DNA from: Iris pallida
Taxonomy: Eukaryota; Streptophyta; Magnoliopsida; Asparagales; Iridaceae
NCBI GenBank assembly: GCA_029216955.1
Contig: JANAVB010016200.1
Coordinates: forward strand, 2,990,248-3,054,247
DNA length: 64,000 nt
Reading direction: 5' to 3'
The position numbers and the translations under genes are program-made. The notes under the pieces are model-generated. The model did not search any database and was not told where the DNA came from. It saw only the letters and a list, made by a program, of their open reading frames with translations. This document shows, one piece after another, positions 47,015-60,177 of this stretch. Every line of letters starts with the position of its first letter. Within the stretch, counting starts at the first letter, position 1.

Positions 47015-47688
47015 TGGTCAAAATTTAAACAACACAAAAAAAAAAACGATTGAAAGTATTGAATAGAAAATTGAATGACATTGAAGTGAGGAAGAAAGCA
47101 AAATGTTACTGACTTGCCTACACATTGCTCATTCATGAATTATGAGCATAGCATATCAATGGAAAGAAAAATGAAGCTTCCATTGTAAGCAAAATGTTAC
47201 TGACTTAAATGCTTTGCCTACGGACAACTTACTTGCCTACACATATAATTTGTTCTGAACATATGTATTTTCTACCTTTACAAACTTCCATATGTATGAT
47301 TCATATAATTGCAATAAAGAAGCCTTATTCCAATACTTGAAGTAAATTACATGAATTCATTTCGCCATTCTAACTTTTGATCTGCCATCTCAGTTACATC
47401 TTCATCTCTACATTTGAACTTTGTCATATGTAGGCAAAAAGTTTGTCGATATAAAAGGAGATGTACCTTAATTAGTTCATGACAATGATTATAGAGAATA
47501 GGGATAGGGTTTGATCGTTACTTGTTCTAGTAACACTGTTAGCTCATTTGACTCTATTACTTTGTAGTGCAGAAGTTAAAAATCCTCTTAGACATATGAC
47601 TGTATACATGTAGTAGATACTACTAAAACTAGTTATATGACCAGTCCTAAAATTGGTGTATACTGAGACTTGGTTATAAGTTTTCTAA
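47015..47688. other. AT-rich intergenic DNA
   Basis: No gene is seen. A short duplication of AAGCAAAATGTTACTGACTT occurs at about 47095 and 47187, with TTGCCTAC motifs similar to the 45.1-45.9 kb array. Confidence 0.5.
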
Positions 47689-48073
47689 GACCATCTCCAA
47701 TGGTGATTTCTAAAATTGAGTTCTTATCCTACTTGGCATTGTACTTTAAGGAGATTTATATCCTAGTTGGAAGAGTTTCTATATAGAAATTGTAGACATA
47801 CAAAAATGCTCTCCAATAATTCTCCATTTCTATCCTATGTGTCACATAGTAAAAGGACCAATTTAATGGTGTGGGACCCAATAATAATTGTCATGAGAGA
47901 GAGGAGAGGAGAATTTCTATGGTGTAGAAACCCTCATAGAAAGTTTTCATCCTACATCATTGCCACCTAGGATAGAAATGATGATAGAAATTACCATTGG
48001 GAATTTTTTTTTTTTTTTAAATAGATTTCTTTCAGAGAAATAGGGAAGATAGAAACCCCCATTGGAGATGGTC
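47689..48073. mobile_element. MITE, PIF/Harbinger (Tourist-like) type, 385 bp
   Basis: Terminal inverted repeats GACCATCTCCAATGG and CCATTGGAGATGGTC are flanked by TAA on both sides (47686-47688 and 48074-48076). The size, AT-richness, lack of coding and 3-bp TAA duplication fit Tourist-like MITEs. It would need a transposase from elsewhere. Confidence 0.85.
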
Positions 48074-48076
48074 TAA

Positions 48077-49573
48077 TCAACCATCGAATAGAAACCTTAA
48101 AAGGGAAAATGTTTGCAACTTGAAGACTCATTATGAAATATTTATCAATTTAGTATTTTCTGTTTAGACTTATTTGATTGATTAGAAAATGTTCAAATTT
48201 CTTATTAAATATTGTTATGTTACAAATATTAAATGTTATGAATTATAATCTATTCTATTAGTTTACAAGTTGTATAACTGTTTTATAATTGGTATGAATA
48301 ATTTTTTTTTAAATTGTTAAAATCCTTCCCGTCAAGAAATGAATAGTCACTTATTGCTGCATTTTCTACTAATTCTTTTTAATGTAAATTGCTAGAAGTT
48401 GTACACTAGCTTGATTGATTCCCTACAAGAATCCAATAGTAGGTTTTATGGGAAATAATACTGAAACACTACTGTGTTTCTTATTTATTTAATTTTCCCT
48501 GCGAAGACTGGGTAAGAATGAGAATTTCAGACTACAATTGTTCACAAATTCAGGGTATACACCTCGTAAGCACAATTAAATTAAGTAACAATACTTTTTA
48601 AGTACAGAAAGCAACATCTAATTGTGATGCACTTTGTTTGACACACTAGTTCTTCTAATTGAGTTGCATCTATCTAGATCACATTATGCTTTACCCGGGA
48701 AAAAAAAAAAAAAAAAAACTAAATATGGTTCTTCTCTCTTTCTCTCAACTGGAGTTCTAAAGGAGTCAAGATTGGGAACTATACATATCAGACTCATTTC
48801 GTTTTCCCTATTTATCTGATGTCTATTTGTAGTGCATTTTGATTCCTATATATATAATGTAACTATTGTGTTTAGTTTTCTTACGGTTCCAATGTGATTC
48901 TACTTTGAATGAAACGAAGAAGGAATTGCACGGTTAAACTTATAATGTCCTACTAACACGGATACCATACGACATCAATTGGACACAACGATGTCACTTT
49001 CATGTGTCCTACCAAATTTTAGGAGAGTGAAACGTGTACATTATTGCAAATTAGTGAAGCTTACTGGACTACTATCATATCCTAGAATTTAGGAATTATT
49101 CTGATAAAATGTTTATATTATTTTGTTATACTGTTCCATTACTGTTTAAATTGTCCAAACTTTCTAACTAAAATGGTATTTTGAGCTCATTTTTTGTATT
49201 TGCTTCTTGTTACGTGTTGCTATATGGTATGGTATTGATACTGATTTTTTTATTTTAAATACCGCTTAAAAAATACTAAAATATTCGACCGAATACGAAT
49301 AGATTCTACAGAGGATCACCCCTAATACTGAGAGCTTTGGAAGCTTCTTACAAAAGAAAAATCTTATTTGAGCCCTTTTTTTCCCAAAAAGGCAATGGCC
49401 AAGGCCAAGGACAATAGCTTTTTGAATTAGCTTTGGTAAAATGCTTCTCGTGAGCTACACTGTAACCGCTACAGAAGCGTAGAAATCAGCAATTATATTC
49501 CTGTAGAAGTCTGGTTTGTCTCAAATTCCTCCAATTTTCCTAAAAGTTGCATTCCTCCTAATCTTGAAAAGTA
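48077..49573. other. AT-rich intergenic DNA without recognised features
   Basis: I see only a poly-A run (about 48701-48718) and short low-complexity frames. There is no sign of a gene or mobile element. Confidence 0.5.
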
Positions 49574-49578
49574 ACATA

Positions 49579-50200
49579 AGTTGGGTTTTGGCCTCTTTTG
49601 TTTAGAACTTTAGTCCCACATAGGCTAGGCCAAAACAAATGTATTTCTATATATTAGCTTTCCTATTCTAGAGATGCACATGTGGTGTGGAGGTGCACAT
49701 GGGTTTGCCATGTGGAGTTATTTTTCTAATGAAAAAAAGACTAAATCAACAATAAAAACATTCATGTTTTTTGCTCTTGGAAAATTTATTTCCATAGGAG
49801 CTAAGCCCCGCGACTCGGACTCGGACTCGGACTCGGGCTCGGGCTCGGGCTCAAGGGCTCATGAGGTGTAATGTGGCGTTTTGTTGGCGCACTTAGCATG
49901 TCAGCATCGTCGCTAGGCACATAGTGCGCTTAAGTTACGTTCGTTGCGCGAGCCACTTGCGCGACCACGTTACGCGGCCCGTTACGCAAGCCCAGTTACG
50001 CTGGCCCATTTATCAGAATACTATTGGCGCACCTTCGGTGAAGCGTATGCGTTGGTAGAAATCTGTGCACCTTCTGTGAAGTGTTGCATTAGTGGAATTT
50101 CTTTTACGTACTTTCTGTGAAGTGTTATGTAATAACGATTGTTTTACAATTGTTACGAATCCTCAGTTTTCCATCGAAAAATTGTGCCCCGGCACTAACA
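49579..50200 (+). repeat. Copia 5' LTR with internal deletion
   Basis: Its start is AGTTGG instead of TGTTGG, a terminal mutation. It lacks the segment corresponding to 55691-56309 of the 3' LTR, including the TATATAAG box and one copy of the 84-bp repeat. It keeps the CTCGGA/CTCGGG hexamer run (49812-49850). Confidence 0.85.
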
Positions 50201-50222
50201 ACCTCAAAGATTTATCGCTACG

Positions 50223-51491
50223 ATGGAAAACGTTAATGTTTCAATCTTCAATCCTGACTTTTGCAAGTTAGAAAAGTTTGATGGAGAACATTACCAAGTC
50301 TGGAAGAGGAAGGTTTATCTCACCCTTCAACTCAAAGACGTAGATCACGTGCTTCTTGAGGAAGAACCTACTGTTCCAGATGTTGGATCTGCTGCCGCAA
50401 TCACCGCGGCTACTAAACTTCAAGCAAAATAGAGAAGAGAAAATAGTATATGCAGGCTGCTTATCCTGAATGCTATGAAAGATTCCCTTGCAGAATCCTA
50501 TTCTAAGAAGACTATCGCAAGAGACATGGGAGTCTCTAGAAAAACTCTACGAAGAAAACAAGAACCACAGTAAAATCTTTGTGGTTGAAAATATCACAAG
50601 TGGTTCTTTGAGGACGAAAAGTCTATGCTGCCGCAGGTGAAGGAGTTCCTGAAACTGCGACAGAAGCTGGAAGACGAGGCGATGCCCCTCCCCGACAAGT
50701 TTGTTGTTGGAGGAATTGTCTCAAAGCTCCCCGCTGGGTGGAGCAAGTTCTATGCAAACATACATAGGAAGAAGCTGGAGATCACCCTTGAAGATCTCCT
50801 GCAGGAAATCTATGTTGAGGACCAGATGCGGACTCAACTGAAGGTGGACGTACTGTCCAAGCAATTGGCTAACGCCAATATGGTTCATACCAAGGAACCA
50901 AGGAGAAAGCAGGCGGCTTCCCACAGCAAGAAGAAGGACCCTGACAATCTAAAAGTCAAGAAAACTTCTTTCAAGAAAAAGAAGCCAAAGTCTCAAATGC
51001 CTTACTTCAAGTGTGGCAAGAAGGGTCACTTTAAGAATGAGTGCAAAGCAAAAGCCAAGCAATTGGAGCAAGGAGAGCTTAGTAAGGTAACTATGATCAC
51101 TGATGTTGTTGCTATGATTGCGCAGGTTGATGCGGTAGGAACTGATGCTGACTGGTGGGTATACACTGGAGCCACCTGCCCGGTTTGCTCCAGCAAGGAG
51201 TGGTTCACCACCTACACCCCTACTTCTGATGTGGTTATGGTGGCGAATCAGGCACAAGCTGAAGTGCTCGGGATCGGAACGGTGGTGTTGAAGCTGACTT
51301 CAGGGAAGTCTCTGACGCTTCAAGGCATGAAGCACGTACCTGCTATCACCAAGAACCTGATCTCAGGAGGCCTACTCTGCAACGCAGGCCTAGGATGGAC
51401 ATCAATGCTGGCCAGATGGTTATGTCTATCAGGGGAACATATTTCGGAAAAGCTTTTTATACCGAAAAAATGTCCAAAATTCAGCTTGTAA
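50223..51491 (+). pseudogene. Copia gag and protease (broken)
   Basis: The ATG at 50223 opens a typical copia Gag start (KLEKFDGEHYQVWKRKVYL), stopped at codon 71 (about 50430-50432). A second open stretch (50625-51491) holds the rest of Gag. The CCHC knuckle reads YFKCGKKGHFKNEC, with its first Cys changed to Tyr. The protease begins WWVYTGAT where the family has a DSGA-type site, so the catalytic Asp is gone. The frame shifts near 51390 into the pol frame. Gag would form particles and protease would mature them; neither can work here. Confidence 0.88.
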
Positions 51492-52798
51492 ATCAGTTCA
51501 ATGTTGTTAATGCAATTACTCATTCTGCTTATACTTTTGAGTTGTGGCATAATAGGCTAGGACATGTTCATTCTAAACGAATTAACAGAATGTCTAGTCT
51601 AGGGCTTATCTCCAAGTGTGGAGGTAAGGTAGAGAAATGTGAAGTTTGTGCTCAAACTAAGATCACAAGGAAACCCATTCCTCGGGTTAATCGAAGTACA
51701 GATCTTTTGGAGTTAGTACACTCAGATATCTGTGACTTTAAACAGTTCTCTACAAAGGCCGGAATGAAGTATTTCATAACCTTCATCGATGACTTCTCAA
51801 AGTATGCGTTCGTCTACTTGCTGAAGGCTAAAGATGAAGCATTCGAGAAGTTCAAGGAGTTCAGAGCCGAAGCTGAGCGGCAGACTGGACAACAACTCAA
51901 AAGAATAAGAAGTGATCGAGGTGGGGAGTATAGGTCTAATAAATTTGCATCGTTCTGCAAAGAACATAGAATTGTTAATGAGACTACGGCTCCGTACTCT
52001 CCTCAATCAAACGGAGTAGCAGAGAGGAAGAACAGAACGTTAACAGAAATGATTAACTCAATGTTGTTGACTGCTGGCCTTCCTAAGTGCTACTGGGGTG
52101 AAGCTGCATTGACGGCCACTTTTATTTTAAATAGAGTGCCTCATGCAACTTCAGACGTTACTCCTCATGAACTCTGGTTCAAGGTCAGACCTAACTTGAA
52201 TGTCATTCAAGTGTGGGGGTGTCTGGCATATGTCAAGCTTCCAGATCTGAAGATTCAGAAGCTTGGGATAAGGACTACTAAGACGATCTTCTTGGGGTAT
52301 GCCAAGAAGAGTGATGCTCGGAGATTTCTTGATATTGAGTCAAATCATATCATTGAATCTTACGACGCAGAATATTTTGAAGACAAATTTGCAAGGCACA
52401 AGAATATTGTACTTGCGGATGTACCGGAGAACAATGAGGGTGCACAGCAAACTGAAGTCTTCAATGAAGATGTGGTCCAAGAAGATGTTGAAACAACGAT
52501 TGAACCAGAACAAGGTGAGCCGTCAGCTAAGTGTGTGAGGAAGCCGAAGGACTTCGAAAGTGATTTTGTCACATATCATGTGGAAGCAGATCCGCTTACC
52601 TATGATGAGGCGATGAAGACCAGAGACGCAGTTTTTTGGAAGGAGGCGATTGACAATAAAATTGATTCCATCACCTCAAATAACACTTGGGTGTTGGTTG
52701 ATCTTCCTGAAGGAGCGAAACCCATCGGATGCAAATGGATCTTCAAGAAGAAGATGAAAGCAGACGGAACTATTGACAATTTAAGGCTAGGTTGGTAG
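51395..52798 (+). pseudogene. Copia GAG-pre-integrase, integrase and RT start
   Basis: This is a 467-codon open stretch. The zinc finger has H52, H58, C82 and C85. The integrase catalytic triad is complete, with D111 (HSDICDF), D174 (RSDRGGEY) and E210 (NGVAERKNRT). The C-terminal part runs through GYAKKSDARRFLD-like sequence into the RT beginning WKEAIDNKID...WIFKKKMKADG. It ends at a frameshift near 52780. It would insert cDNA into nuclear DNA. The integrase part itself is uninterrupted. Confidence 0.9.
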
Positions 52799-54125
52799 CC
52801 AAGGGGTTTTCTCAGAAGCAGAGGATTGACTATTTTGACACGTATGTTCCAGTTGCCCAGATGACCACCATCAGGATGTTGATTGCTCTTACAGCAATAC
52901 ATAAGATGATGATACATTAGATGGATGTAAAAACGGCTTTCCTAAATGGCGAGCTGACCGAAGAGATATACATGCAACAACCAGAGAAATTTGTCGTCAA
53001 GGGTCTTGAAGACAAAGTCTGCAAGTTGGTAAAATCATTGTACGGTCTTAAACAGGCTCCCAAGATGTGGCATGAGAAATTTGACAAGGTATAAGGTCAA
53101 ATGGCTACATGGTCAGCGAGACGGACAAGTGTATTTACACTAAGTTCGCTGATGGAAGAGGTGTGATTATTTGTCTGTATGTGGACGACATGCTTATCCT
53201 AGGTACGGATATGAGCTGTGTCACGGAGACAAAGAGGTTCATCTCGAGCAAGTTCAGTATGAAGGACTTGGGGAAAGCTGATGTGATCTTAGGGATCAAG
53301 ATCATCCGGACAGACACTGGACTAGCGCTATCACAGTCTCATTATATTGAGAAAATGATCACTCGTTATGGGTATTGGGATCTTCCAGGGATCGATACGT
53401 CGTACAGGTATGATCTGAAGCTGAAGCCTAATTCAGGAAAAAGCGTCAGACAGCTGGAGTATGCAAGCGTAATCAGGAGTTTGATGTATGCTACTACTGC
53501 CACAAGGCCTGATATAGCTTTCGCCATGGGAATGCTGAGTCGTTTCACGAGCAACCCTGGTGTCGAACACTGGAAGCCCGTGAAACGGGTTATGAGATAT
53601 CTCAAGAAGACTCAGACATATGCACTGTACTACAGTGGAGATCCGCAGGTAGTGGAAGGCTTCAATGATGCCAACTGGTGCTCAGATTTGGTGAGCGAGA
53701 GGTCCACAGGTGGATATATTTTTATAATAGGTGGAGCTGCTATATCATGGAAGTCGAAGAAGCAGACAATGCTCTCGCGGTCATCCATGGAATCTGAGTT
53801 CTTTGCACTTGACACCGCAGCCGAGGAAGCAGAATGGCTTCGGAAGCTCATGTATGATCTTCCAGTGGTTGGGACGCAAATACCGGCAATACCGATATAC
53901 TGCGACAACCAGGCGACTGCAGCGGTGGCATCAAATGACCTCTTCAACGGAAAGAAGAGGACTGTGCGATTAAAGCATATGGCAGTACACGATCTTATTA
54001 AGAGAGGTGTAATTGCAGTGATTGATGTTCAGAGTCAGAAAAACCTGGCGGATCCGTTCACCAAGGGCCTCAAGCGCCAGCTGGTCGATGACTCAGCATG
54101 TAAAATAGGCTTGAATGCATTTTGA
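52799..54125 (+). pseudogene. Copia reverse transcriptase and RNase H (broken)
   Basis: After the frameshift the RT continues in another frame ([16 protein letters not shown], then [12 protein letters not shown] and [14 protein letters not shown]), with a TAG at 52918-52920 and a further stop near 53092. From 53109 a 338-codon open stretch gives the RT palm with YVDD (residues 24-27) and the Ty1-type RNase H with DANW, SWKSKKQTMLSRSSMESEF and DNQATAA, ending in LADPFTKGL. These are standard copia motifs. Confidence 0.9.
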
Positions 54126-54403
54126 TATTAGTTATTATATTCCTACCATAAAGTTTTATGCTATTAGTTCAAGAATTTATCTACTAGGCATCTAGCTTTT
54201 GGTTCAACGGAGGACCATTAACTGGAAGAATATCAGAAACGGTGGGTACATGTTCTATTGGGCATGGAGAGGTTACGGGCATAAAACCACTGTTGTCTAC
54301 TATTGTTTTCTGCAGAAAACGGATCCTGTGGGAAGGTTGGCTTAAATGCCTTAATGAGTTCTCAGGCATAATGAATGTCTGGTGTGCTTTACAGGAAGCA
54401 CGG

Positions 54404-54885
54404 TAGAATAGCACTACAAGGAATGAAACTCCATGCTACAGTGGGGTAACTCCACGATGAGGTTCCTATATGTGGGATGCTGCCCAGGAATAGGATAAAG
54501 CCTCGGCTTTACAGGCCAAGTCACAGCGGCGTAGCACCGCAAATTGGCAGTTAGCCTAATGCTATATGTTAAAAATAAAGAGGGGTGTAGTCAGCACTAC
54601 AAAGAGGAGGAGTTCCTTATGTTACAGTGGCACGAGACCACGATGAGGTACCCAGTTAGGGATAAAGCCTCGGCCTTGCAAGCCATGTCGTTGCGGCGTA
54701 ACACCGCAAGGGAGCCTAAGGCTTCATGCTGGGTAGTTTGGCACTACAAAGAGGCGGTTGCCTCATGCTACAATAGTATGACACTACGATGAGGTTCCCG
54801 GTACGGGATAAGGCCTCGGCTTTAAGCCATGTCATAGCGGCGTAGCACCGCAAGGGAAGCGCAAAGCGCTTCATGCCATGTCTCT
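54404..54885 (+). repeat. Three diverged tandem repeats in the copia 3' region
   Basis: Units start with CACTACAA(A/G)G at about 54411, 54594 and 54740 and share ATAAAGCCTCGGCTT and GCGGCGTAGCACCGCAA. They lie between the RNase H stop and the polypurine tract. The GCGGCGTAxCACCGC core can fold on itself. Confidence 0.8.
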
Positions 54886-55201
54886 TTATAATGAACTCAC
54901 TTATAGTGTATGGACAAAGAGATATCAGGCTGTCTCTTGAGGGTAAACTTGTAGACGCCCAAAATTAAACACTGAAACCAGGCTGGCACAGGGCCATTTA
55001 TGTGTAGCCAGAAGAACATGTAACTATATTATGTGAGTGGAAAGAATTTCAGCTATGATGCAGAATTCAAGACTTGGTCCATTCTTGTATTATAGTCTGT
55101 TGTTTGAACCATGCGGGAAGATTCAAGTCGTCAGCGACATCTCTCCTAATGCATGATGGATAGTTACTATGGGGAACACTTATACCCATATATATAGAGA
55201 T

Positions 55202-55212
55202 ATGTGGGGGAT
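55202..55212 (+). promoter_or_regulatory. Polypurine tract of the copia element
   Basis: ATGTGGGGGAT lies directly before the 3' LTR start at 55213. Confidence 0.7.
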
Positions 55213-55932
55213 TGTTGGATTTTGGCCTCTTTTGTTTAGAACTTTAGTCGCACATCGGCTAGGCCAAAACAAATGTATCTCTATATATTATCTTTCCTAT
55301 TCTAGAGATGCACATGTGGTGTGGAGGTGCACATGGGTGTGCCATATGGGTTTATTTTTCTAATGGGAAAAAGGCTAAATCAACAATAAAAGCATTCATG
55401 CTTTTTGCTCTTGGGAAATTTATTTCCATAGGAGCTAAGCCCCGTAGGGGCTTAGTGACTCGCACTCGGACTCAGACTCGAACTCGGACTCGGACTCGGG
55501 CTCGGGCTCGGGCTCGAACTCGGGCTCAATGGCTCATGAGGCGTAATGTGGCATTTTGTTGGCGCACTTTGCACTTAGCACGTCAGTATCGTCGCTAGGC
55601 GCATAGTGCACTTAAGTTGTGCTTGTTGCGCGAGACACTTGCGCGACCATATTACGCGGCCCGTTACACGAGCCCAGTTACGCTGGCCCAGTTACGCATC
55701 CCAGTACGCAGCCCAGTGCACGCAGTGTGCGCAGCGTGCGTAGAGTGCGCAGAGTGCACTGTGTGTGCAGCGTACGCAGTGTGCGTAGAGTGCGTAGTGT
55801 GCACAGGTTGCGTAAAATGGTTGTGTGCGTAAAGTGCAAATCACGCTGGTTACGCGAGTGGTTGCTCCATGTTCGGGGTGGTTATTACCACGTCCCTAAC
55901 ATTGTGCTAACCGGGTAGTTGTTGCAGGGGCC

Positions 55933-55940
55933 TATATAAG
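55933..55940 (+). promoter_or_regulatory. TATA box of the copia 3' LTR
   Basis: TATATAAG followed by a TC-rich start region (GTCTCCTCCTTCTCTCTC). It is absent from the 5' LTR. Confidence 0.7.
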
Positions 55941-56225
55941 GTCTCCTCCTTCTCTCTCACAGTGAGGAACTAATACACAAGTAGTAGACAGAAAGTTTAC
56001 AAGTGCTTAGAAGCTGTGAGAGAGAAGAGAGGTTTTGTACCAGCGTTGAGTTTTGCACGGGAGTTCGTGTTCATCCGAGGAGTCAGAAGAGCAAGAGTGT
56101 TCCAAGTTCTCCGACGAACTTGCTGGTTCCTGGAAGCTATTCGTGTGGGGCGAATAAAGCTTTGAGCAACGGTGATCATTCACCCCAGCAGGAGTTTTTC
56201 CATCTTTCGCCTGTCACCGTCTTCG

Positions 56226-56395
56226 TTTATCAGAATTCTATTAGCGCACCTTCGGTGAAGTGTATGCGTTGGCAGAAATCTGTGTACCTTCTGTGAAGTG
56301 TTGCAATCGTTTATCAGAATGCTATTAGCGCACCTTTGGTGAAGCGTATGCGTTGGTAGAAATCTGTGCACCTTCTGTGAAGTGTTGCATTAGTG
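56226..56395 (+). repeat. 84-bp tandem duplication in the copia 3' LTR
   Basis: Two units begin TTTATCAGAAT at 56226 and 56310 and share AGCGCACCTTxGGTGAAG and ACCTTCTGTGAAGTGTTGC. The 5' LTR has one unit (from about 50010). Confidence 0.85.
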
Positions 56396-56505
56396 GAATT
56401 TCTGTTACGTACCTTCTGTGAAGTGTTATGTAATAACGATTGTTTTTACAATTGTTACGAATCCTCAGTTTTCTATCGAAAAATTGTGCCCCGGCACTAA
56501 CAACA

Positions 56506-56575
56506 TATACTTTTACTAAAGATGCACTAGAACACGCCATACTTTTACTTAAAGATGCACTAGTATACGCCATTT
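56506..56575 (+). repeat. 33-bp direct duplication
   Basis: ATACTTTTACTxAAAGATGC followed by ACTAGxAxACGCC occurs twice. It lies between the copia element and the next solo LTR. Confidence 0.7.
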
Positions 56576-58639
56576 ATGTCCACGTCCTTTATTTGTGTGT
56601 AACACCCTGTTTTCTAAAATTGAGGATTTTTGAAAATTTATTATTTTTATTATTTATTAGTGGTATTTTAGTCATGGTATGATTTTCTGGTGATTTTAGT
56701 TAAGTTAAACCATTTTCTAAGTCATGACTTATGACTTTGTGACTTTGTTAGTATAACTTAGTGTAAACCCTAGTTTTTCATAACCTAGAGACTAACCATG
56801 ATCATGTGAGCCTAACCATAGACTTAGAACACCAAATTAGTGATTTTGGCCAAAAAGGATATTTTGGTAATTTTCTAGGATTTATTTAGAATTACTTGGA
56901 TATATGTGTTTTTATTATTAATTAATTATTGTTAAGTGTCATGAGAGCCCCTAACCAAGTTAGCCTAATCTAGAGGTTAGTTGCTAACCTAGAATGACTA
57001 AGAGGATAGATATTTGGTCATGGTTAAAGTGATAAAAATATCTTGATATTACTTTATGGATATTTTCCATGAATTACTCAAAATATCTTAAACCTTTACC
57101 TAAAGTCTTGCCTTAGCCTAGAAGAAAGCCAAGGACACCTCCCCTACCGCCATGGCAGCCAAGAACACCCCCTTACCACTACCCCCTTCCTATATTAACC
57201 CATCAAAATCATTCATGAATAATTTACATGAATTTTAATCTCACAAAAATCCCATTTCTTCACAAGGCCACAACTTGATCAATTTTGATCCAAATCACCT
57301 CTAGTTTCTTGCATTGGACTCCCCTATACTAGAGGGTACTAGTTAGGGCCTGCTATCAAGGAATTTGGAAGCTTTTGGTATCACCAAGTGGAAGGAATCA
57401 CACCCCTCTTTATTAATTTTTCATTGGATTTGCACAAATAGGTAAATACCCTCAAACCATGTTAATTTTGTGTTTTCTCTTCATATTTGCATGCATCTAG
57501 GTATAAGGGAACTGTGGGTCAAGTTTGGTAGAATTTAGAGTTGGTTTGGTGTCCGTATCGGACACGTATCCTAGGCTAGGAAACTGTGTTTGTCGAAATG
57601 CCACAAAGAAATTAATTTCATTATTTTGTAAAACAAATTTCATAATCTTGTAGCCCTAGACTTATAGTTTACACCCACACTTGACTGAACACGACATGGT
57701 GTCATTTTCGTGTCGAAAATCGACTTGGACACGCTGCCAGGACACCGTACTGAGGTATACAGCCTCCCCTGCTACCACACCCTTCGTTCTCTCTGTACAG
57801 ACCACTAGGACACACCAAAATTGGTGGACACGAGGGGGCAGTGTCTGCGCACATGCCCCCAAAGTTTTACGACGTATCGTTTTGTATCGGACACGAAATC
57901 GGGGCCGCACTGGCCATACACGCGCACATTTTCAGTCGAAATCCGACTTGGACACGGCCTTCGTGTCGCATGGACACGAGACGAGGACACCTCGTGTTTG
58001 CACGCGTGTGTAGCCCTACACGTGGGCTACACGTGGGCATGACCACGAGGCCCCACGTGGCTCGTGTCGTGTCCACGAGGTGCGTGAACACGTGCACGAT
58101 GCTGTGACACTGCACAGTGTCAGGATTTACCCGAGTGAGTTTTTGGGTGTTTGGACACGCCGTGTCGTGTCGTGGTGGACTCTCATTGACACCCACGACA
58201 CGTATACATATGGGGCACCAATTACCAACCACTAATTTCGAGTCTTAGCTCGTGTAGGTGCGTGAAATCGGGTTATCCCAGTTTCGAGTGCACAGTGCAC
58301 TGTTTTCAGGTTTTAGGATTTTCCAGTTTTGCAAAATCGATTTTCAAATCGATTTTGATTATGTTTTATACTTTGTATTAGTGTATTTTAGTATGTATAT
58401 ACGTAGTATATATGTATATGTGAGTGTGGGTGAGTTTTGGGGATAAATGGTAGTGTATAGGTGTAGTTGTGTGTGTATATACATATATATGTATATATGT
58501 ACTCTCTGTGTGTGTGTTTGGGGGCTGGATTTGGTTCCAGGAAACCAGGAACCACCCCCTCTCCCTTACTGTTCAGTCCTCCTCTCTCTCACTGTCCTGT
58601 TCTCCCTCTCTCACTCTATGTCCCTCTCTCATTTTCTTC

Positions 58640-59095
<456 letters not shown>

Positions 59096-59194
59096 ACTTC
59101 TAGTTATAGGTTATATGGAAACCCTATGACTAGCCTATGGCCAAGATTATTAGCCTATGGCTTGGGGCTAACCCTAATGGCCCAAAACCCAACT

Positions 59195-59400
59195 TGTTGA
59201 CCCTTGTTGACTAAGGGTTGACCAAAGTCAACCTTAGGTCAAAGTTGACCTAGTTAACCTAGAATTGACTAGGAATGACCTAAAACAACTAGTTTGACTA
59301 GTTTGACTAAAACCCTAACTAGTTGACTAGTGTTGACCTAACTTTGACTAGTTTGACTTTAGAGTTGACCAAGAGTTGACTTTTGACCAAATTGACCTAG
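59195..59400. repeat. GTTGAC/GTCAAC-rich cluster
   Basis: More than a dozen TTGAC or GTCAA motifs occur in about 200 bp. The same kind of cluster occupies the equivalent place in the LARD LTRs (15030-15130, 26395-26490, 32965-33060). TTGAC is the core of the WRKY-binding W-box, so a promoter role is conceivable. Confidence 0.6.
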
Positions 59401-60177
59401 AATCATGTAGTATGCATAGTAGACTTCATTTTTACTATTTAGAACACATTGTGACTTGTGTTGCTCTGATCAGGAGCCAGACACCTCTCCTCAGACAGCA
59501 TATTCTCTACAGACATTCATACAGCAGGCGAGTACATTCTCTGACCGTTTCATACTTGTTCAGGCTTTACTTCTCGCTCTAGATTACTTTACTTGATGCT
59601 GTCACGTTGGTAACACGGATTGGTACTATATGGATCTTTACATGAGATGTTATCCCCCTCGGGAGCATCGGGTACTTCATGTTACGTGTGTTTCACTTTC
59701 ATCATGTACTCCTGTGCTTCCATCATGCATGTATACTCATGTGATCATGTACTCTCATGTTTACTGAGCCCTCATGTATACTATCATGTGCACCCTTTCA
59801 TGGGCCCCATGTGATATCATGTATAATAACGTAACTTGTATAGATCCTTGTGTATTGATTGGGGTAACGGGAGAGTAGAAGTGGACATGTGAATAATTCC
59901 AAAGTAGTGTAATCATGTGCAAACTCAGTAGTGTAATCATGTATAAATTCTAGCCATTCACATGCCTATCTTGTACTCTACATCACTAGCCACTTATAGT
60001 TCTCTATATACAGTAGATATTTCTTTACAGCTATCTCTTTTACAGCGTATATTTCCTTTCAGCATTTTCTGTATCTTACTCTATTGCCTGTATCGTATTT
60101 CCTAACCTGTTATGAACTGTGTGAGATGTATTGTGCTCGTTCCTGTCCTGACTAGACCTGTTGAAAATATTACAGAG

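Larger units (their letters stand above)
49579..56502 (+). mobile_element. Full-length but decayed Ty1/copia retrotransposon
   Basis: LTRs at 49579-50200 and 55213-56502 share GTTGG(G/A)TTTTGGCCTC starts and GCCCCGGCACTAACA ends. The target duplication ACATA is at 49574-49578 and 56503-56507. The domain order gag, protease, integrase, RT, RNase H is that of Ty1/copia. Stops and frameshifts break gag and pol, the protease active site is altered, and the 5' LTR has lost about 0.5 kb including the promoter. It is an old, dead copy. The lineage is uncertain (Tork-like at best). Confidence 0.92.
55213..56502 (+). repeat. Copia 3' LTR (complete)
   Basis: 1290 bp, TG...CA. U3 contains a CTCGGA/CTCGGG/CTCGAA hexamer array (about 55458-55525) and a GTGCGTAGA-type 9-mer minisatellite (about 55725-55815). 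The TATA box is at 55933-55940, and an 84-bp tandem duplication starts at 56226 and 56310. Confidence 0.88.

Noticed and set aside
54411..54760. CACTACAAG motifs as CACTA transposon ends
   Set aside because: They are the start of a three-fold tandem repeat in the copia 3' region and are not followed by the AAAAA-type continuation or facing an inverted partner.
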